Assembly: GCA_018417955.1 (NCBI GenBank)
Contig: JACTVC010000004.1
Coordinates: 682,001 to 746,000 of the forward strand
Direction: 5' to 3'
Length of the DNA stretch: 64,000 bases
Source of the DNA: Laccaria trichodermophora
Lineage: Eukaryota > Basidiomycota > Agaricomycetes > Agaricales > Hydnangiaceae
Position 1 is the stretch's first letter. Each line of letters begins with the position of its first letter. Below, piece after piece: positions 21,801-31,850 of the stretch. The notes below the pieces were generated by a model. It was not told where the DNA came from. It saw only the letters and a program-made list of their open reading frames with translations, and did no database searches. Both the position numbers and the translations under genes were made by a program.

Positions 21801-24800
21801 AGCTCTGGGTGTCTAGATTAGGAATGGACATGTTTTCGTCGTCCCAGTCTGAATCGGAGACGGATTGTAAATCAGGTAGGCCATCTTCTGATTCTAAACC
21901 GCTAAAATGGCACAGATGAGGCTCATCATTTCCCATTAGTTGTTCAAATAGGGATGTGTCCAAGTCGATGTTATCCAGGTTAAACGTGATTTTTGGGTAT
22001 CGTCTAGTGCGGTACCAATTGGCTAAATCAAAGTGAGCGTTAGCTAAGATTGATTTATCAATTCGGAGTGCATTGCCATCGCCAAATTCTTCATCATAGA
22101 TGACATATTCGTTAACGTCGTCGCCGTGAGTCACAAAGAATCGTGCTTCGGGATCCATGTCCGCGTCACTGGAGGGGTATAGTGTTGAGATTCCACTGCA
22201 TAGAACGTGCATGGCATTATCGCTATAAGCATCACCCATTGTCCACTTTCGATCCAGCTTCGCGAGTTTTTTAATTCGACGTGACTGCCGACGTGAGTAC
22301 CATTCACCAAGCCGAAAATACTCATTTTCTAACTTGGAGGTAGGTACCATGCAAATGCCTTTTGTTAAATGGTCTACGATGCGGTACCAGCTTGGGTTGC
22401 TGGTGCGATTGACGCTAAAGCGCTGGCGGATGCCATTATCGCCCAACGCGCTACTATCGCCTGGGTAAGGCTGCATTATATCAAGTACGTACTCTGACGT
22501 TAGAGCTAAGGCATCCCCGAGCGACGTTCGCCTGGGCAAATTTGGGTCGTTGACCATCCATGAAGGTTCATTTCCTATCCACTCCGTTAGATCCGAGCTC
22601 AGCCAACTAATTGCGCCAAGTTCTAGCGAATCGATGGCCTCGGCCTCGTCCAATTCAAGAATTTCAGGCTCAAGCTCAATGTTGTAATTAGTGAGTCCTG
22701 GTGGTTTATTGTTATTACCACTGGATTTGACGGAATTTCCCAGTGGGCAGTTTCGGGACATGTGTCCTGGTTTTTTGCAACGGAAGCAAGATCCCGAGGC
22801 AAGTAATTCCGCCTTTTCTTTGTCGCTTAATCTGGGCGTGGTATTTTCACGCTGGAAATTACCAGGTTTAGAGTTCTTCCACTCCGTTTTACGGGATGAA
22901 TTATTTTGATGGGAGTTTCCTCGCGGCTGTTGGGACTGGAACCTGCTGGTTCCCCTCTGAGAACTATTGTTTCTTTGTCCCGACGGCGCTTGGGAATTTC
23001 CCTTCTGGAAGTTACTCGGGGTTCCCGAATTTCTATGCTCTGTAGTTCTCTTGTTCTGAGAGTTCCCACTGTTCAGGTGGCTCCCATGAGTCCCTGAGTT
23101 ATTTCCCCTTCTCTGTGGGTCAGGTACTGATTCGGAAATCTCGATGGTTTCTGCTCCGTTCCGAACATCTTCCCAATCAGAGATTTCGGGGTTATATCCG
23201 TCTCGCCAGAGCGCTCTCTGGATGGAGCTGCGAAGTCCGTTCCAAAGTTTAATAACCTTTTCACGGTCGTCGATCACTCCAATCATGTTGAAGAGTTCCT
23301 CCAGTTCGTAAGTGTATTCTGACACGGCTTTATCGTTTTGGAAACATTTTTTTAATTTTTGCCTTTGTGCCATCCGGTAATTCACAGGGAAGCAATAGTT
23401 AAACATCTGTTCAAAGAAGTCTCGTAAGGACCAGTCACGATAATTCATTGAGACTTTTTGGGTGTAATAATCGTAAGCTTTTCCTTTCAAATAATATGAA
23501 AGGACGAAGACTTGTTTATTCTTACGAACTTTGCCAGTGGTGACGTACTCCGTTCCTTCTGTGACAAAGCGATGATAGGTACGTGCATCTGCCGCACCGT
23601 CATATTCTTTGGGTGGGATAGGCTTTAATCCAGACTTACGCGATCTGGATTTAGATCGCTTATGTTTGCGGTGCGATTTTCGCTTAGCGCGCTTTTTAGT
23701 GCGAGGTCTGTCTTGCGAACTGTTGGAGCTAGAGCTTTCCTCGTCGCTGGACTCACTCGAGGAGGATGGGCTAGATTCTGACGAGTCTGACGAATCTGTG
23801 TCAGGCTTTTTCCGACGACGACGGGATCGTCTGTCCACGTTGTCAAGTGCTCGACCCAGGTAACTTTCAGGGGCAATTTGGTTAACTGGTCGACTGTCTG
23901 CATTACGCGTGACTTTTTCAAGACGCTCGGTCCGCCGGTCATTTACTTTGGAAATGTGTCGTTCCGTTAAATCTGCCATAGGGGTTGGCTCCCTACGATC
24001 CTTAGAAACCTTGGAGGGTTTTTTCTTTCTCTTGTGAGTCGTTTGCTTAGGTGCATGGTCTTCATCCTCAGAACCCAATCTCGCAGGGGTTTCTCTGTGA
24101 GGTTCTTTGAAGGACTCAAGAGCCGCGCGCTGTGCGTCAATATCTAGATCTTCATCGTCTAGATGAGCTGCACCCCAATTCCGGGGATCGATGTTTTTAC
24201 CCTTCGGAAGGGAGGGGCCCTCACCGCGAGAGGAGGAGGAGTCTGCCCTTCGGCGCGGCTTTTCCTGGATTTTCTCATATCGGCGCAAGATTTGCTTTTT
24301 CTGCGCTGCCGTGAGCCGTTCTTCAGCTCTGTTGATTACAGTTTCTTTTTCTGTTATCACGCTGTTGTCGTTCTTATTGACAGTAGTAAAAATTTTATTT
24401 ACTTTGGTATTGCTAAGGGAATCTAGGCTACGAACGCGCCTAGGTACCACTTTAATCCAGGGATTGAGATTAGAATCTCGATCACTTGGTTCACTTGGCT
24501 CTGATAAATCAGATTCACGATCGGGAACGATAATGTCGTTCCCGAAAGTGACGCCAGCCGGAGCTGGGATACGCTCTTTGGCCGTTGTGTTCAACACTTG
24601 GGCTTTCAGAGGAAGACGCCGAGGCGTTCCTTCCTCGCTGGTTAAAACCGGCGAGGAAGGTCTGGAGGCCGCCACCTCGCTGTACGAGCGAGGAGGTTTC
24701 TCCTGAGTGTCTACCAAGGGGGTAGAGCCCGTGGAGGCCGCCGTTGGCAAGCTCTCCTGGGATATCTGTGAACCGATAACGTTAGTGACAAAATTAGGGT

Positions 24801-24876
24801 TGGCGGACGTACTGTTCTGGGTAGCTAATCCAGAACGCGGTGCGCGCGCTCGAGTCTGGGAACGAGTAGTAGACAT
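18895..24876 (-). CDS. Gag-protease-RT-RNase H polyprotein (1993 aa), gypsy copy 2
   Basis: Residue positions are approximate. 1-410: disordered, Arg/Ser-rich. 415-575: capsid-like gag (PPKEYDGAADA, SYYLKGKAYDYYTQ). 693-708: CCHC knuckle CFRCKKPGHMSRNC. 780-1215: four degenerate modules of about 85 residues ending in WY. About 1319: aspartic protease LLDSGSLGDF. 1480-1690: reverse transcriptase with YLDDI. About 1790-1900: RNase H with TDGCSTG and ADALSR. The ATG at 24876 lies 25 bp after the primer-binding site and is the first in frame. The frame stops at TGA 18895-18897, between RNase H and integrase. Reading continues in the same frame afterwards, so a point mutation, not a programmed shift, is the likely cause. 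Confidence 0.92.
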   Translation of the reverse strand: MSTTRSQTRARAPRSGLATQNSTSANPNFVTNVIGSQISQESLPTAASTGSTPLVDTQEKPPRSYSEVAASRPSSPVLTSEEGTPRRLPLKAQVLNTTAKERIPAPAGVTFGNDIIVPDRESDLSEPSEPSDRDSNLNPWIKVVPRRVRSLDSLSNTKVNKIFTTVNKNDNSVITEKETVINRAEERLTAAQKKQILRRYEKIQEKPRRRADSSSSRGEGPSLPKGKNIDPRNWGAAHLDDEDLDIDAQRAALESFKEPHRETPARLGSEDEDHAPKQTTHKRKKKPSKVSKDRREPTPMADLTERHISKVNDRRTERLEKVTRNADSRPVNQIAPESYLGRALDNVDRRSRRRRKKPDTDSSDSSESSPSSSSESSDEESSSSNSSQDRPRTKKRAKRKSHRKHKRSKSRSRKSGLKPIPPKEYDGAADARTYHRFVTEGTEYVTTGKVRKNKQVFVLSYYLKGKAYDYYTQKVSMNYRDWSLRDFFEQMFNYCFPVNYRMAQRQKLKKCFQNDKAVSEYTYELEELFNMIGVIDDREKVIKLWNGLRSSIQRALWRDGYNPEISDWEDVRNGAETIEISESVPDPQRRGNNSGTHGSHLNSGNSQNKRTTEHRNSGTPSNFQKGNSQAPSGQRNNSSQRGTSRFQSQQPRGNSHQNNSSRKTEWKNSKPGNFQRENTTPRLSDKEKAELLASGSCFRCKKPGHMSRNCPLGNSVKSSGNNNKPPGLTNYNIELEPEILELDEAEAIDSLELGAISWLSSDLTEWIGNEPSWMVNDPNLPRRTSLGDALALTSEYVLDIMQPYPGDSSALGDNGIRQRFSVNRTSNPSWYRIVDHLTKGICMVPTSKLENEYFRLGEWYSRRQSRRIKKLAKLDRKWTMGDAYSDNAMHVLCSGISTLYPSSDADMDPEARFFVTHGDDVNEYVIYDEEFGDGNALRIDKSILANAHFDLANWYRTRRYPKITFNLDNIDLDTSLFEQLMGNDEPHLCHFSGLESEDGLPDLQSVSDSDWDDENMSIPNLDTQSSSNANTESDWDERIYTPMDDVLGEAVERILEASEPYPGDANFRQHPDNRFDVERIADGRYRVDDRRRQTRHYIPIEVVRQPDFAPGRWYHVRCSSIRNPPLIDDPNIPYLTMGNVLEREITRTLRRGAPYSFDSEFHDVPLSRRFFIAIDHLHEDNFIILDRQWGIITHLPRGMAEIPVFDLSCWYEDQLINKRESQLRKKIRNACYVPDKYPRDPDDDAGNGSALCLLGSDQQAAGTIDQQNENLTPCLELNGIQVPRRTYPAVQQNAAVTKDGSRKVPRPVVITAKINGQPARALLDSGSLGDFMSSTIADQLKVKKDKLASPLGLQLAVQGSRSRINSGTNVEFEYQKIKEKRYFDIINLSNYDLILGTPWLYQHQVCIGFNPARVLVGSDLALPLDGISVTSVASHAVAIEQIEIDCARKLLLEHADPLCKEAGETELPPLRIINHTIPLIDEDKLYPWRPSRCPEALRSQWLEKKNTYLKTGRWEITNASNTIPMLLVVKPRKPGDPPLLRTVYDLRARNDNTRKMTSPLPDPEGILRRAARHPFRSMMDGKDAYEQIRITPEHVHRTATTTPDGNMISHVIQQGDCNAPATYQALMNQLFSPYIGQFMDVYLDDIIIYSDSVKEHIKHVKIVIDILTREKLYLSKKKLYFLCPEMKILGRVVSDNGIRMDPYKVDSVLAWKTPTNRDLLRGFLGSVGYLAEDIPNVRIPMGVLHGLTGDTVPFRWGFTEQRAFEDVKTLVQAARDHNRVPLDYAPDAPQIWMVTDGCSTGVAGLVSQGKEWKDARIAAFYSAKLNSAQQNYPVHEIEMLAGVETMLRHRNILQGVRFKWVTDHKGLEYLLNQKNLSGRQARWIEKISEFNFEIVYVAGSENVVADALSRIYSADSPSTVRAASEYTYFDVVDDVNSDLVETTMPVLAGLEARVAVQRRPRKTTPGAETGRPESSKEFAARMRGHFVVKGPQQ

Positions 24877-24900
24877 AGAAAATAAAATGGAAGGGGTATT

Positions 24901-24908
24901 GGTCGCCA
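24901..24908 (-). other. Primer-binding site of gypsy copy 2
   Basis: On the minus strand TGGCGACC follows directly on the LTR end. The leading TGG pairs with the CCA-3' of a tRNA, the usual hallmark. The priming tRNA is not identified here. Copy 1 has TGGCAACA at the equivalent place (14118-14125). Confidence 0.6.
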
Positions 24909-25357
24909 GTAACGGGGGTTCGGTTGATCAGACCGAAGGGGTCCAGAAGACAGGCGATGGAAAAGAGACGAGACGAGTTGGGTTTGTAGAGCTGGGTTTA
25001 GTCAAAAATATGTGACGATTCTGTGACCGCAGTGACGAGAGGTAACTGGGGTTAGAATAGGCACACGGAAGTTTGGGTAGCGAACACGAAAGACTGTGGT
25101 AAGCTCTGTATTCACTGGGGGTTCTACTGAGATACACGGGGGTCTTTATATACGGTAGGTAGAGGGTCACGGGGTATGGAATAGGAGACAGTGACTAAGG
25201 TTGGAAGATGGGGGAGCACATGGTGAATGGGATGGATAAGCAAGCTAGGTGAAATGTCCAAGGAGAGTAAGACGCGTAAGCGTACAGAGAGGGGTTAACG
25301 AGCGCGTGGGCGTGAGGCTTGGTACGGATGTCGGGCAGGAGTGTCACGTATGTTACA
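24909..25357 (-). repeat. 5' LTR of gypsy copy 2
   Basis: On the minus strand it begins TGTAACATACGTGACAC (25357 down) and ends GTTAC (24913-24909), giving a short TGTAAC/GTTAC inverted terminus, immediately before the primer-binding site. Length is about 449 bp. The outer 35 bp are identical to 16104-16138 at the other end of the element. A TATA-like box lies inside. Confidence 0.8.
25144..25152 (-). promoter_or_regulatory. TATA-like box in the LTR
   Basis: On the minus strand the sequence reads TATATAAAG, about 270 bp before the gag ATG and inside the LTR. This is the expected place for the retroelement promoter. Confidence 0.5.
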
Positions 25358-27027
25358 CCTACATTCGCCCATTCCTTCTCCTAAACCAACGGTTAATGAA
25401 AGTGGACCTTTGCCTCTCCCTCAAATTCCACCCTTCTCTGCACAAGCAATTCGTCTACACCTCACAGCTTACCATCCTCTCTCTCAGGCGCGGAAGCCAA
25501 GCCCTTCTCACCTTCCTCGCGACTGATGTCGATTGTTGGGAAGGCCACTCAAACCCCACGGATGCACGACTTCATTTCGGTGTTTGGAGTCGAGTCGGAG
25601 GAAATTCAGGGTGGAAAGGTGGTGAAGTTCTCTTCGTCCACGAGCGGATATCGTGGACCAGGCTCGAAACAACCTTCTCCGACAGGGAGAGACGAAGACA
25701 GTTGAGTTGCAGGGGTCGAATGCATCTGGAACCCCAGTCGTCTTCCCCCATTTTCCCTTTTGTCGGCTTCCCCAAAGTTCGAGGTTCCCCTCAAGCCTCT
25801 CAAAGACGCCCTCAAGTCGCCGTCTTTCCGAAGAGGCCTCTCCATCGTCGTTGGTTGGGGTTCAGACACCGATTTCTCAAGCTCAGAGAGATGGGGAGGA
25901 CCACGTTGAATTCGCATTTGTTGACTCGGCACTCGATCGTTAACACTGCTTCAAAGACTGAGCAAAGAAGGGGCGATAAAGAGCAGAAGGGACGAACGCG
26001 CGTAGGTTGGATGAACCTGGTGCTATTGCAGGTGTCAGCTGTGGGATAGAGTTGTGATTCTGGGTGGAGGTAGAGACATTAGACGCGGTGCTCCGACTCC
26101 ACGTCAACGAGGGAGAGCCTGTGCGCGATATGGGGAGGTATGCGTTCAAGGAGGAAAAGTGTGTCTCAAGGAGATTCGTAGAGCTGGGTATAATGGGGTA
26201 TTTGCAAAGTTGGTGGACGGATGAATGGGCTGAGGAGTCAGGGGACAATGGTCGATTCGGTGTTGCAACCACTCCGGAAATCTCTGGCATGCTAGGACAC
26301 GTTAGTCTCACAAAAGATGTCGCATGCATCGGCTTCAGACACGAGCGTCAGCGGGAGCACTATGTAACGAGCGGAATGCCATGGTGAGTAGGCCAAGTGA
26401 TCCTCTCGTGGGGTATTATTGACGCACTTGCAGCAGTTCTGCGGTTTACCGCAGTCGCCTCCAACTTGCCAAGGTTCGGGAGTTGACGGAGTGCGAGTGG
26501 CATATCTCCATTCTTCACTCAAAGCCAACGCCGCATACATCGTGGTTTTGAACCCACCGCTGACGTCGGTATTGGCAATACGCCACTTGTTTCATCAGCC
26601 ACTATCGAGCTCAAAGTTCAAACATCTATCCGGTGGCTTGTTCAATGCCTTTGCCCTTTTAGCAAAGTTGGGATAATGTAAAGTTACACTTGCGTTTCCA
26701 CTCTCCTGCCCTAGTTCTCTACACCACCCTCCATGTTTCTACCATTTGGAAGTTGTCCTTACCGTGCCCCGTCGTGTTGATACGCCATTATGCCATTTAC
26801 CATCATCCATCAGAACAATCCCAATTACCGATCGCATTCTTGTGTCAATACATTAGGGCCTCTGTTTCGCAAAACCTTCATGTTCATCCTGAAAGCTGAT
26901 AATCCAAGTAACCCGCTTGTATTTGGTCTTCTCTCTATCTGGTGCAATGGGGTAAAAGACGTATAACAACCCTCCATTATTGATACCCCACACTGAACCT
27001 CCAACTCAGGCATGTGCATAAATGCAT
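25358..27027. other. Decayed host sequence with remnants of an unrecognised gene
   Basis: Just outside the LTR, plus-strand readings at 25380-26050 and 26064-26680 look like pieces of coding sequence. One is a stretch ending RHERQREHYVTSGMPW, followed by a GT donor near 26385 and an AG acceptor near 26444. They are separated by stops, including a TGA at about 26056 where a tryptophan would fit, and by frame changes. I do not recognise the family. The remainder to 27027 has no coding-like ORF. Confidence 0.35.
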
Positions 27028-28258
27028 CTAAACCCCATACATCTTCCGCGCATTATCCCTCCCCTCCCTCATAACTTTATCAACATCCCATCCCTCTCCC
27101 GCAACACCCGCCACGAACTCCGCCGTCCAGGGTATCATTGTCGTATGGGATAACGGCAATTTCTTCCGTTTCAAGAAAGCCTGGAGGGAGGCGTAGAGGT
27201 CGCCAGGAGTCATGAAGGGTGCATCTGTTTCCAGGAGAATTCGGAGGGGCTCAAAGGGGGAGGCGGAGGACATTTGGGAGATGACGGCGGAGGTGTGGGT
27301 GTTTGAGCTGTATGTTACTACGCCTGTCGACAGAAACGAGGGGTTAGGAGGAGGAGGAGGGAGAGGTGTAAGGAAAGAGTACGGTACCTGTTATACCGAT
27401 GTAGATATTCGTGAAGTGGGCAAGGAGACGGGCCGCAAATTCTGGGGAGTCAGAGAAGCAGTGGACGTGGATCTGCGTGTTTTGTAAGCAAGTCATAAAA
27501 GAGGGAGGGAGAGAGGAAACGAACTTCGTAATCCCCCTCCTTCAATATTTTCTCCGTATCTTCCTTAGTTTCCCAGGTATGTATGACAAACGGCTTCCCC
27601 AGCCTAACGGCGTGTTTCAGCTGCCGTTTGAATACGGTTCGTTGCACGTCGCGGGGTGAGTTGTCGTAGTGATAATCGAGCCCTATCTCGCCAAGGGCAA
27701 CGCATCGCGGGTGAGTCATCGCTTCTAATCTGCGAGGGGAGGAAGTGAGCAACGGAGGGACGACTAAGATGGGCAGAGTACATACATGTCCTTTTCTACG
27801 GCGTCGTTGTAGTGTTTGGCGTCATGACTAGCTATGAAAGTTATCTTCTACGTCAGAATTGATAGGGAGATACGACTGACGGATGAACGCCTTGAAGATA
27901 CAGCATCAACATCAGAACAAGCGTAAAACGCAGCAAACTCACCCAAGGCAAACCAATACTCTATCCCTCCTCAACAAGACTGTCGATCTTCAGGCGTCAG
28001 CGCCGAATCCGCGAACGTCTTCCACGATTTCTGTACAGGCGCATCACACCACACGTCCACGATAGCCTCCACGTTCCGGCCTTCATACATCGCCTTGATA
28101 AAATCGAACACGTTCTCGTATTTCCCCTCTTTATACCTTTGACGGTAGAAAGAATAGGTCCTCGCGAGATGTCTGTGCGTGTCGACGATGCCTAACGAGG
28201 ACGGAGGCGTGGGCAGGAGGTGTTCTTCCCCGGTGTGTTTGACCTTTTCTTTCCCATT
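27028..28258 (-). pseudogene. TatD-family metal-dependent DNase gene with an in-frame stop
   Basis: Minus-strand exons in order: DTHRHL metal site (about 28190) and VWCDAPVQ (about 28050); then KHYNDAVEKDM (about 27795); then GEIGLDYHYDNSPRDVQ and IHTWETKED (27710-27540); then IHVHCFSDSPEF (27475); then LLETDAPFMTP (27225) and the C-terminus near 27030. The order and the His/Glu/Asp metal ligands fit TatD nucleases (DNA 3'-5' exonuclease/endonuclease). Introns of about 50-60 bp join them. A TGA near 27985 stands where TGG is expected (before GGIEYWF), and another stop lies just upstream of the first exon near 28258. The IHTW is usually IHTR. The gene is probably dead or mis-assembled at one base. 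Confidence 0.75.
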
Positions 28259-28567
28259 TTAGATTGATTGTTGGAGGCGTTTTTGTTCGATGGTTTTTTG
28301 GAGGGTTTGGTGTTGTTGGCAGTGGTGTTTGGATGCGGCGCTAGGTTGCTGGATGACATTTGCGAGGCGGAGATGCAACGGAAAATGTTCCCGGAGATAG
28401 GAAGCTGGCGATGCACCTTCATAACGACATGCAACGAGGTGTGTGAACTTGATGTACCGTGACTTTGGTCTGGTGGGAGTCTCGGTCGTCTTGCTGTTGG
28501 TGTAAGCTTCCGGCACGCCCGTTGCGTGAATCTCCACCACATTTGTCGTTCAAGGTCCCACCACCGC

Positions 28568-31519
28568 ATTGATCCCTAGTTCGTGATGTCTACTGGCCTA
28601 GTCCATCGCCGGCGTTGAAATTCAAGACGGCGAAGAGCCGCAGACGTTAGACGAGATTGAATTGGAGCTGCAGCTGCGCCTAAGTGTTCGTATATATTGT
28701 CAGGAGGAATCACACACAAAAAATTAAACCAAAGATACACACGAACACTATTGACGAAGCAAATCCTACGAAATGAAAATTTAACAAAACGGATCCAGGA
28801 TGCGAAGATGCGGAGAAGAGATCACCTCATTAACTTCGAAATTTGTTCGGGGCTCCTGGTATCGTATTTCCGTGTCCGCAAAGGTAGCTAATGGGTGCAT
28901 TGAGGGGATGCATCTGCTACGGGGGAACCGTTCTGAGGGGAAGGATGTTGAAGGGTAGTCCATGCCCAAAACGAAGAAAACTGACCTCTGGATAGGGCTA
29001 ACTGGCTTTTGCGCAGAAACATTTATGCCCCTCTGAACCGACTTCCGAGCACCCATACGACAGGTGAAAGAATGTTGAGCTGGTCAACGTGAGGCGTTCG
29101 TTGAGCCCACGTTTTCTTCCTTCCCACGCATACATCTGCTCCACTGCCAACCAAAACGTCTTCAAGGGCGCTCAGAACGTCGTTGTAACTGACAGCAACA
29201 TAAATATCGCCGACAGGGTAAGTGAAGCTCTCTGATGCCTCTAGCTAACCAACCGGTATCATGCACAGATCAATTAAATAAGGACTACATTAGCACCCTC
29301 AACAGAACGGCATCCGATGATTCCCGGCCGTAAAATCAAATGTATTTATCAAGGGGGGCGATTGACATTGGGGAAAGAGAAAGTTAACACATATGCTGCA
29401 AAAAGTCTTCCTCGTGCGATCGTGATTCGAGACATCTGGACTCTTGAGCGAAAAAGTGCAGGAGTTTTGCGTGTCTGTCGAGTAAGTGTTAGTTAGGGGG
29501 TTAGGAATGAGATCAACGAGCAAAATACCAAAGAGAGATATGGCAACAGAAGATCCGTATGAGAAAACCGATGGGTTAAGCGTATGGTAAACTGGAAGAC
29601 CGCCATGGCGTTGATGGACGTGAGGCCCGGTCCTTGGTGAATACGTCGATGACAACGTCCCTTTGAAACTCGATGAGTATGCAGAAGCGAGCAGGCCATG
29701 GATCTAGCTTTGAACGACATCCTGCCCTCATAACCTCTGGGTGAAAGTACCGTATGTCGAAGTGAACGAAGGCGTGCCTTGGTAGAGAATGCACGACAAA
29801 GCCAATCTCTGGCTTGCTAGGTGAGAGCACATCGTGATTCAAAGCTTTCTAGTTCAACCGAATAACTCGCAGCGGGAAGATTTGTCGATAAATTAAGTTG
29901 GGCGAAATCGAAGCCCGTCTTGAGGTGTGTATGGACCCTGCTCTTCGGCCATTCTTCTGATCAAAGTCCGCCTCTGAATAGCTTGTGCGGAAAGGGACGA
30001 CGCCATGAGTTTATACCCGCAACTGCTTGGCCGACAACCCCTCCGAGTTGAAGCGCCACATACGTATGTTCGCCTCAAAAAATCTGTCCCGAGGGTAAAA
30101 ACTGGCAATGGCTTGGACACCGACTGAATCACAGGCGGGATGGACGCATATACGAAGGACACCCCTGGTAGTCGAGTGAAAAGACACAGTCCCCCTTTGT
30201 TGATAAGACAAAGACAAATGTATTCTTCGGCAATCTCTTCATCGGCAGTTTCTCAGAGGCTGTCTTGTTGAGTTGATTGATGGGATGGAAGCGAGCCATG
30301 GTCTACGGCTCCTCATCACGCAACCAGCCCCAATACCCTCCAGTAGCGTTGAAAACAGCGCATCAACGCTGAGTCGCTCGGATCCGATCCTCGATAAACT
30401 GCCTGAACGACCGTGGCCACTGGGCGAGGGTGTCAGATAAGTGGGGAATGATGAAGCATCGGGTTTCTAGGAGAGAATCACGTACAATGCCCCAAAAGAA
30501 TGCATACATAGCGCGCGTCGGTATCGTTTCCACAAGACAGGGACAGATTAAGGGCTGCCCGTGTTGCCGACGCCAAAACATGGCAAGGCTCGGGTCAGAT
30601 GCTTGGTCACAAGTTGCCGTGGCGGACTTGGTTTCAAGGGAAATTTTTGGGCCTACACCATGCTCCCTAATCTAAAAAACAAAAGTATGGCGTGTGTGAC
30701 AGGTAACCGCAGATCGGGAGGAGGAGCGCGAGGAGGAGAAGCGGGGAGATGGGGGGGCGGTGATGAGAGCATATACTACATTGAGAGGAGAGCGTACATG
30801 CCCCGTCTTAGTATCGATAAGACAAGGGCAAGTGAAAGAACGGGACGTTCTGCGAACGCCAACCAAATCATGGGCAGGGTGAACGCATAGCCTATACGGC
30901 TCGGTAACTCTGTAAGCAACGCTATGATAGCCTCTCAATCTAAGGATAAGGGTGAGTCAGGTCCAATTTCATTCTGGTTGGACTCACCGATCTGCCACGC
31001 CAACTCAACGCCACGACTTCGTCCTTGTCTCCTTCAACTCGTCCTCGATCTTTTTCTTCCACTCTATGAAACGAACGCTTCAGTCTCGTTCTTCAAACTA
31101 TCAACTTGAAGTTCACCTTGCCGGTCATGAGCTCCGCCAAAAATTGTCGAATTAGTAGGGTAAATCGCGTTGGAAAGGAAACGGTCGGAGACGCTCCGCG
31201 TGGAGTACTACGCGGCTGTTCGAGGGCGGCAGGTGGAGACGGAAGAGTTGATTGGCTGTTCCAAAGTTAATAGCACGTTCTCATTGAGCGCGGGAGAGGG
31301 GAACGATGGGAGTAGACAGAGTGATGTGATACAGGCAGGGAAGGGAAGAACGAAGAGGGAGCGGTACGAACAAGTGACAGTGCGAACCAAAACTTCGAGC
31401 GCTTCAAGCTTCAGCTTCATCTCCGATGATCTGCCCCTGCGCAGAAACGTTTACGCTTCTCTGAACCGGGTTCCGAGCGCCCAGTGGGGCAGGTGACAAA
31501 GAGCTGTGGTGAGCGCTTA
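28568..31519 (+). repeat. Inverted duplication, arm 1 (outer part)
   Basis: The reverse complement of 59728-61883 aligns along this block. Shared landmarks are gatccctagttc near 28575, gcagctgcgcctaagtgt near 28670, the broken gene at 29.6-30.0 kb, the agattgagaggctatcatag stretch near 30935, and a long exact-looking stretch ending caggtgacaaagagctgtg near 31508. Arm 1 has about 0.8 kb (roughly 30.1-30.9 kb) that arm 2 lacks. The arm continues at 37969-39183 after the helicase-bearing element. Divergence is moderate, so the duplication is not recent. Confidence 0.8.
29576..30006 (-). pseudogene. Conserved hypothetical gene, broken (arm 1)
   Basis: Starting with ATG at 30006 the peptide reads MASSLSAQAIQRRTLIRRMA, stops after about 37 codons, and resumes in a frame containing LSPSKPEIGFVVHSLP and KLDPWPARF (29842-29576). 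The same two segments occur in arm 2. Amino-acid similarity is retained across both copies, which suggests a real gene of unknown function. It lies upstream of the NLR gene in both arms. Confidence 0.45.
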
Positions 31520-31530
31520 CTAGACTCGCG

Positions 31531-31631
31531 ACCAGTCCTTAGGTGGTGATTGTTTGTGATTTGTTGTGGTATTGTTGTTGTGGCAAACATACGGCGGAGT
31601 GTGAAAAGGAGGATCACCACCTAAGGACTGG
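31531..31631. repeat. Terminal hairpin, left end of helicase element
   Basis: A 19-bp perfect inverted repeat: 31531-31549 pairs with 31613-31631, with about 63 nt of loop. It begins at the CCAG that closes the terminal repeat and is followed by ggagcaacg. The right end has the same plan with a different stem sequence. Confidence 0.85.
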
Positions 31632-31850
31632 GAGCAACGGACGCATTTTTAGGGGAACCCCCTTTGCGTGACGCCGACTTAGTGAAATTTCACGATTCGA
31701 CATCGGAACGTTCAATTTCTTTCCACAATTTCTTTTTTCAACACAACTTTTTTGCACGTTTCATTACATTTGGAATCGATTGACATAGGCTTGTAAAACT
31801 TTTTTTTTTTGACTAAAAACCAACTTTATATCACCGAAACTAAGTACCAC

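Larger units (their letters stand above)
16104..25357 (-). mobile_element. Ty3/gypsy element, copy 2, nearly intact
   Basis: Minus-strand element: LTR (24909-25357), primer-binding site, one long gag-protease-RT-RNase H-integrase frame (24876 to 16264), a G-rich tract before the 3' LTR (about 16139-16160), and the end of the 3' LTR (16104-16138). Pol order RT-RNase H-integrase is that of Ty3/gypsy. Unusual points are two in-frame TGA codons, an approximately 550-residue repeat-bearing linker between nucleocapsid and protease, and an extra C-terminal domain after integrase. Confidence 0.92.

Noticed and set aside
25249..26049. 266-codon plus-strand ORF beginning inside the LTR
   Set aside because: It starts in LTR sequence, lacks motifs and overlaps other equally open readings. 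At most a decayed gene fragment.
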